Assembly: GCA_027044005.1 (NCBI GenBank)
Contig: JALUDK010000253.1
Location: forward strand, 1 to 10,304
Direction of reading: 5' to 3'
Source of the DNA: Acidilobaceae archaeon
GTDB taxonomy: Archaea; Thermoproteota; Thermoprotei_A; Sulfolobales; Acidilobaceae
Length of the DNA stretch: 10,304 nt
Shown: in pieces, positions 6,659 to 10,304 of the stretch
Layout: the number at the start of each line of letters is the position of its first letter
How positions within the stretch are numbered: position 1 is the first letter of the stretch
The notes under the pieces: model-generated
Told to the model about the DNA's origin: nothing
Seen by the model: only the letters and a program-made list of their open reading frames with translations
The model's database searches: none
Program-made: the position numbers and the translations under genes

Positions 6659-7703
6659 GCTCTAGGTACGCCCTGAGGTACACTCTAGCAGCGGCCTCCA
6701 GCTCATCCTCGGATACACGCTCATACGGTGTATGTGATAACGAGGGATCCCCAGGCCCGAAAGCCGCTATACTATCAACTATAGGAGCTAGCAGGTTCAT
6801 ATCACTAGTCCCAGCCTTCACAACAGGCCTAGGCCTAACCCCCATGCCGAGCAGGGCCCTCTGCAAGCTCCTAGGCACAGGAGAAGAGGGGCTAACTCTT
6901 ACAGGCTCCACAACATCGATAACCTCCCCAGTACACCCCGACTCCTCGACAAGACCAAGCGACTTGGACGCCATCTCCGCTGAGCTATAGCCAGGGGGGA
7001 TCCTAGCATCAAGCCACACCTCAGCCCTGGTGGGAAGGACATTCCTAGTCATGGGGGTGCAGAGTCCAGTCACGGCAATGCTAGGCCTCCAGAGGGACCC
7101 GCCGGGATACTCCTCCCTAAGCCTATCTACCAGAGACAACGCTTTATCAAGGGCGGAATCGCCCATCCAAGGCGCAGAAGAGTGGCCACCCGAAGAGGTG
7201 CATGCAACCCTTAGCTTATAGCTTCCACGGTACCCTATAGCAATCCTATCCCCACCAGTGGGCTCACCAATGATCACCATCCCAGCAGGGGCCCCCCTAT
7301 CTACTAGGAACCGAGCCCCCCTACTATCATCCTCCTCCCCTACAAGCCCAGCAACAACAACTTCCTCCCCAGCAGCCGCGGCGGCGTGTAGCATAGAGGC
7401 AAGAGGACCCTTAGCATCGACCGCCCCCCGGCCATACACAACACCGCCAGATACGCGGGGCTCAACCCAGCCAGGCACAGTGTCTATATGGCCTATCAGC
7501 GCCAGAAGCCAAGGCCCCCTCCTAGAGGTAGAGGCGTATACACTACCAGCCTCATCCCTCCACGCCTCCAAGCCAAGCTCCCTAGCCCTCTCCATGAACA
7601 CCCTAGCTGCGCCCTCCTCCCTACCCGGGGGGCTATACTCACGGAGGAGGAGGAGTAGGGTCTCAGCCACTAGCCTCCCTTCCAATACATTCCCTGAGGC
7701 CAT
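6630..7703 (-). CDS. lysK: [LysW]-lysine / [LysW]-ornithine hydrolase (M20 metallopeptidase)
   Basis: 357 residues. Releases lysine (or ornithine) from the amino-group carrier protein LysW, the last step of the AAA lysine pathway in archaea. M20 hallmarks, counted from the ATG at 7703: GHIDTVPG (metal His72), YGRGAVDAKGPL (Asp96), GEEDDSRGA (catalytic Glu123 and metal Glu124), GEPTG (Glu147), GTSDMN (298-303) and a C-terminal SHTPYE (His324). The motifs VEPRVSGGVVYGRGAVDAKG and KAGTSDMN are characteristic of LysK rather than ArgE or DapE. The ATG at 7703 is preferred because GGTG lies 9 bases upstream and the N-terminus then matches the family length. A GTG at 7715 and, inside the lysJ stop region, a GTG at 7670 are alternatives. 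It overlaps the end of lysJ by 41 bases, so the two are translationally coupled. Confidence 0.92.
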   Translation of the reverse strand: MASGNVLEGRLVAETLLLLLREYSPPGREEGAARVFMERARELGLEAWRDEAGSVYASTSRRGPWLLALIGHIDTVPGWVEPRVSGGVVYGRGAVDAKGPLASMLHAAAAAGEEVVVAGLVGEEDDSRGARFLVDRGAPAGMVIIGEPTGGDRIAIGYRGSYKLRVACTSSGGHSSAPWMGDSALDKALSLVDRLREEYPGGSLWRPSIAVTGLCTPMTRNVLPTRAEVWLDARIPPGYSSAEMASKSLGLVEESGCTGEVIDVVEPVRVSPSSPVPRSLQRALLGMGVRPRPVVKAGTSDMNLLAPIVDSIAAFGPGDPSLSHTPYERVSEDELEAAARVYLRAYLELRRVVGSSG

Positions 7704-8805
7704 CGGCAGCCACACCTAGGTCCTCACTTGTAACCATATAGGGTGGGAGGAGCCTAACCACTGTAGCTCCAGCCTTTATAGCGAGTACCCCCCTCTCCTG
7801 GAGGCACCTGAGCACAGGCCCGGGATTTCTCCTGAGCTCTACCCCGGCCATTAGCCCGAGGCCCCTGACCTGCCTCACACCCCTGAGCCCTTCGAGATCC
7901 GATAACAGGTTCAACAGTTCCTTTCCTCTCTCCCTGGCCTTGGCTGGTACATCATCGCCAGTTAGTACCTCTACGCCTCCAGCCACAGCTGCTAGGGCTA
8001 GAGGGTTGCCGCCATGGGTGGAGCCGTGCTTGCCCCTGAGGACTTCTACTATATCCCTCCTAGCGGAGACCATTGAGACGGGGAAGCCGCCGCCGATGCT
8101 CTTACCAGCCACGAGAATGTCGGGCTCTATGCCAGCCCTCTGATAGGCCCATGTATACCCGGTCCTGCCGAAGCCGGTCTGGATCTCGTCTAGTATAAGG
8201 AGGGCTCCCGCTTCCCTAGCGGCCCTGGCTATCTCTCTTAGGAAATTGGTGCTAGCCGGGACCACTCCTCCCTCGCCCTGCACGGGCTCCACGATCACGG
8301 CTGCATGCTCCTCTCCTATAACGTCGAGCCCACTGACATCATTATATGGGAGGAAGTCAACTATCTCTAGCGTGGGGAGCCCTGACCTGTACTTGGGGTT
8401 CCACGTGACACTAAGCGCGGCCAAGGTCCTGCCATGGAAGGACCCCTTGAAGGCAGCGATTCTTGCCCTCCCAGTATAGAGCCAGGCAGCCTTTAAGGCG
8501 GCCTCAACGGCCTCGGCCCCGCTATTCTGGAAGAAGACGCTCCACCCGCTGGGTAGTATGGAGGAGAGTAGCCTCGAAACCTCGGTTTGGATACTGCACT
8601 CGAACTGGGGGGTGCATACGCCTATCTCCATCCACTGTTTGTGGACCCTATTAATGATCCTAGGGTTACCGTGGCCTAGAAAGGCAGCTCCATGGCCAGT
8701 ATGGAGGTCTAGATACCTGGCCCCGTTAATGTCCCATATATACTGCATGCTGGCCCTGGCAACCCTAAGGCCCCTGGAGGCGTAGAACCTGGCTAGCTCC
8801 ACCAC
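7663..8805 (-). CDS. lysJ: [LysW]-aminoadipate semialdehyde / acetylornithine-type aminotransferase (class III, PLP)
   Basis: 380 residues, normal for LysJ/ArgD. Transfers the amino group from glutamate to the LysW-bound semialdehyde, the step just before LysK. PLP-fold motifs: NSGAEAVEAALKAAW (phosphate-binding SGAEA 95-99), FKGSFHGRT, VEPVQGEGG, LDEIQTGFGRTG (Asp206 contacting the pyridine nitrogen), AGKSIGGGFP with Schiff-base Lys235, and HGSTHGGNPLA. LysJ and ArgD are not separable by eye; pairing with lysK favours the LysW pathway, and in Sulfolobales one pair serves both lysine and arginine. The GTG at 8805 has GGTG (8813-8816) 7 bases upstream and is followed by a second in-frame GTG. 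No lysW, lysX, lysY or lysZ is present: the upstream neighbour is divergent and unrelated. Confidence 0.93.
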   Translation of the reverse strand: MVELARFYASRGLRVARASMQYIWDINGARYLDLHTGHGAAFLGHGNPRIINRVHKQWMEIGVCTPQFECSIQTEVSRLLSSILPSGWSVFFQNSGAEAVEAALKAAWLYTGRARIAAFKGSFHGRTLAALSVTWNPKYRSGLPTLEIVDFLPYNDVSGLDVIGEEHAAVIVEPVQGEGGVVPASTNFLREIARAAREAGALLILDEIQTGFGRTGYTWAYQRAGIEPDILVAGKSIGGGFPVSMVSARRDIVEVLRGKHGSTHGGNPLALAAVAGGVEVLTGDDVPAKARERGKELLNLLSDLEGLRGVRQVRGLGLMAGVELRRNPGPVLRCLQERGVLAIKAGATVVRLLPPYMVTSEDLGVAADGLRECIGREASG

Positions 8806-8923
8806 CCATAGGCACCGGTAGACGGCCTAGACAGCCTGGTCCACATTTATTAGCTATATGTAATCCGCGCCTCCCCTGCATAATAAGGCTGGATGGGCGA
8901 GGGCCCCAGGCGGTGTAGGGGCG
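8806..8923. promoter_or_regulatory. Divergent promoter region of lysJ and the DUF711 gene
   Basis: On the minus strand TAATAAAT (8845-8852) lies about 40 bases before the lysJ start, giving a short leader that includes its GGTG site. On the plus strand CTATATGTAA (8854-8863) and GCATAATAAG (8879-8888) are candidate boxes for the DUF711 gene; the second would start transcription just before the GGTG at 8912-8915. No clear operator repeat for lysine regulation is seen. Confidence 0.5.
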
Positions 8924-10021
8924 GTGGCCGGGTTCAAGATAAGGATGCTAACCCTTCACGCGGGGGACGCGAGAGACGATACTAGGGCTCTTGTCGAGGA
9001 CCTCTACACGGTTCTAGCGGAGGCCCGGGACCTTGTCGTCGGCGAGACGGGGATCCAGGTTGAAACCGTTAGAATCACACTCCCCGACCCGGCTAGCGGT
9101 ACCGAGGCTCTAGCCAGAGTTAAGGCGCTGGAAGACCTGGAGGGGGATGACCTGATAGTATCCATAGGCAACATACCCTCCATCATGGATAGCCTAGAAG
9201 AGGTGGCAGTAGAGACCGCCAGGGCAGGCCTCTTCACAGCCATACTACTACAAGAGCCAACATGGCAGGAGGCCAGGAAGATCTCAAGCTTACTTCACAG
9301 GCTAGCCGATGAGGAGCCAAGCCTAGGGGCGCACATAGGCGTGAACACCCTGGGCACCCCACTACTCACACCGTACTACCCACTAAGCCACAGCCCACGG
9401 GGCAAGAGGCTCCTAACCACGGCGCTAACATACCCCAACTACCTGGCAGATGCATATATGAAGAAGGGCCTGGAGGGGATAGAAGAGGCTGTGAGAAAGG
9501 CGGGCTATACTGCATTAAAGAGCCTCGATCTAGCCAGTAGCCTAGTCAAAGCGGAGCCAGCTGGCGTGGATCTAAGCGTTGCTCCATGGATGCAGGATAC
9601 AAGCCTAGGCCTAGTAGAGCTAGTTGCAGGGGTAAGGATGCCCCAGCCAGGCTTCAGCATAGGCCTAGCCCTAGTAAACCAGGTCCTAGCAAAGGTGGCA
9701 AGAGAGATTATGACAGTAGGATTCAACGAGGTCCAACTGCCGGTTGCCGAGGACCTTAAGATGAAGGCAAGGGTGAGCGAGGGAGACACCACCGCATTAG
9801 ACCTGGCACGCCTAACCGGAGTATGCCTAGCAGGCCTAGACCTAGCAGTAACCCCGGCAAGCATAGATGGGGTAGCGGGCCTCATCCTAGAGGTGGCGGC
9901 ATACTCTAGGACCAAGTCCAGGCCACTCGGCGTTAGACTCATACCAGTAGACGGCGTGGAGCCGGGAGACAAGGTATACCTAGACAAGTTCGGCGAGACA
10001 CCAGTAATTCCACTATACTAG
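8924..10021 (+). CDS. DUF711 / UPF0210 family protein (COG2848)
   Basis: 365 residues, shorter than bacterial UPF0210 proteins. Function unknown. Family-like segments are VDLSVAPWMQDTSLGLVEL, then GFNEVQLPVAEDLKMKARV, followed by TALDLARLTGVCLAGLDLAVTP, in which conserved acidic and Cys residues cluster; these correspond to the SLAPWMED, LPVAED and CxxGLDTVPIPG-like conserved blocks of DUF711. The fold has been related to pyruvate formate-lyase-like barrels, but no activity is established. No signal peptide or membrane helix is visible, so it is cytosolic. The GTG at 8924 is chosen because GGTG (8912-8915) lies 8 bases upstream. Divergent from lysJ, and followed by about 100 bases without a gene. 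Confidence 0.85.
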   Translation: MAGFKIRMLTLHAGDARDDTRALVEDLYTVLAEARDLVVGETGIQVETVRITLPDPASGTEALARVKALEDLEGDDLIVSIGNIPSIMDSLEEVAVETARAGLFTAILLQEPTWQEARKISSLLHRLADEEPSLGAHIGVNTLGTPLLTPYYPLSHSPRGKRLLTTALTYPNYLADAYMKKGLEGIEEAVRKAGYTALKSLDLASSLVKAEPAGVDLSVAPWMQDTSLGLVELVAGVRMPQPGFSIGLALVNQVLAKVAREIMTVGFNEVQLPVAEDLKMKARVSEGDTTALDLARLTGVCLAGLDLAVTPASIDGVAGLILEVAAYSRTKSRPLGVRLIPVDGVEPGDKVYLDKFGETPVIPLY

Positions 10022-10059
10022 CGGTAATTCAGCACAGAACTCGAGATACTGGAACATAG

Positions 10060-10069
10060 CATATATATC
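10060..10069 (+). promoter_or_regulatory. TATA-like box of the cytochrome gene
   Basis: CATATATATC stands out in the 100-base gap after the DUF711 gene and would start transcription near 10090, leaving a leader of about 30 bases with a strong GGAGG site (10111-10115) 6 bases before the ATG. No clear terminator for the preceding gene is seen. Confidence 0.5.
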
Positions 10070-10121
10070 TGTATTTGTAAATCACTAGCTATTAGAAACA
10101 GGACAGGGAGGGAGGCAGGGC

Positions 10122-10304
10122 ATGGCTAGTAGGGGAGGCCTAATACTACTCACACTATTCATACTAGCACTAACCACCCCGGCGTTGTTGGGTGTTGCGC
10201 AGCCTAGTGAGGAGGAGGCTAGGCAGAAGTTTGAGCAGTTGGGTTGTACTGGTTGTCATAATGGTGGTGTTGCTCCTGCCTGGGATGATGTGGTGGCTAA
10301 GTTC
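10122..10304 (+). CDS. Secreted c-type cytochrome, 3' partial
   Basis: The first 61 residues are visible; the right edge cuts the gene. The signal peptide MASRGGLILLTLFILALTTP ends at a likely GVA-Q site (about residue 26). The mature part starts with a helix EEEARQKFEQL, then the heme-binding CTGCH (Cys42, Cys45, His46) and NGGVAPAW, typical of a class I cytochrome c or of a cytochrome c domain of a respiratory complex. It acts as an electron carrier outside the membrane. The axial Met and total length are not visible. A GGAGG site 6 bases upstream supports the ATG. The codons change after the signal peptide (many GGT, TGT, GTT and TTG), unlike the CTA/ATA-rich start and the neighbouring genes. 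Confidence 0.85.
   Translation, partial: MASRGGLILLTLFILALTTPALLGVAQPSEEEARQKFEQLGCTGCHNGGVAPAWDDVVAKF

Noticed and set aside
10022..10121. Small RNA or terminator hairpin between the DUF711 and cytochrome genes
   Set aside because: No convincing stem, C/D or H/ACA boxes, or T-rich tail beyond a TATA-like stretch.

Overview
The window looks like a chromosomal segment of a hyperthermophilic crenarchaeon, probably Desulfurococcales-like. The evidence is AGG/CTA/ATA-rich coding in a GC-rich background, frequent GTG and TTG starts, GGTG-type ribosome-binding sites, TATA-like promoter boxes, LysW-pathway-type lysine genes and a COG2016 PUA protein. The genus cannot be fixed from this sequence alone. 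Gene density is high, and no IS element, CRISPR array, integrase or rRNA is visible.

Layout. (1) Positions 1-1718 hold the C-terminal two thirds of a COG1205 / MrfA-Hrq1-type DEAH helicase, cut by the left edge. It is followed almost directly by tRNA-Pro(UGG) on the minus strand (1728-1805). (2) The tRNA diverges from a PUA-domain translation-associated protein (1874-2386). (3) Positions 2485-4790 hold a two-gene unit for the cell surface. The first is a membrane-anchored or secreted transglutaminase-fold protein with a Pro-Gln linker and a C-terminal PsbP/DcrB-like domain. The second is an unrecognised protein with a signal peptide and a C-terminal anchor. (4) An EamA/DMT transporter (4840-5715) has a perfect dyad touching its start codon. 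It converges on a TatA-type gene, and both stops lie in one CTAG. (5) tatA (minus) and mobB (plus) are divergent. MobB supports bis-MGD cofactor synthesis, and Tat exports folded, cofactor-loaded enzymes. (6) lysK and lysJ (minus strand, overlapping) encode the last two steps of LysW-mediated lysine, and possibly ornithine, biosynthesis. (7) A DUF711/UPF0210 protein (8924-10021) diverges from lysJ. (8) The right edge cuts a secreted c-type cytochrome with one visible CXXCH.

Functionally, TatA, MobB and cytochrome c together suggest a respiratory organism with exported molybdo- or tungsto-enzymes; this is inference. The lys genes and the PUA protein are housekeeping. The least understood parts are the transglutaminase-fold two-gene unit and the DUF711 protein. 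No complete novel defence or mobile system is evident.
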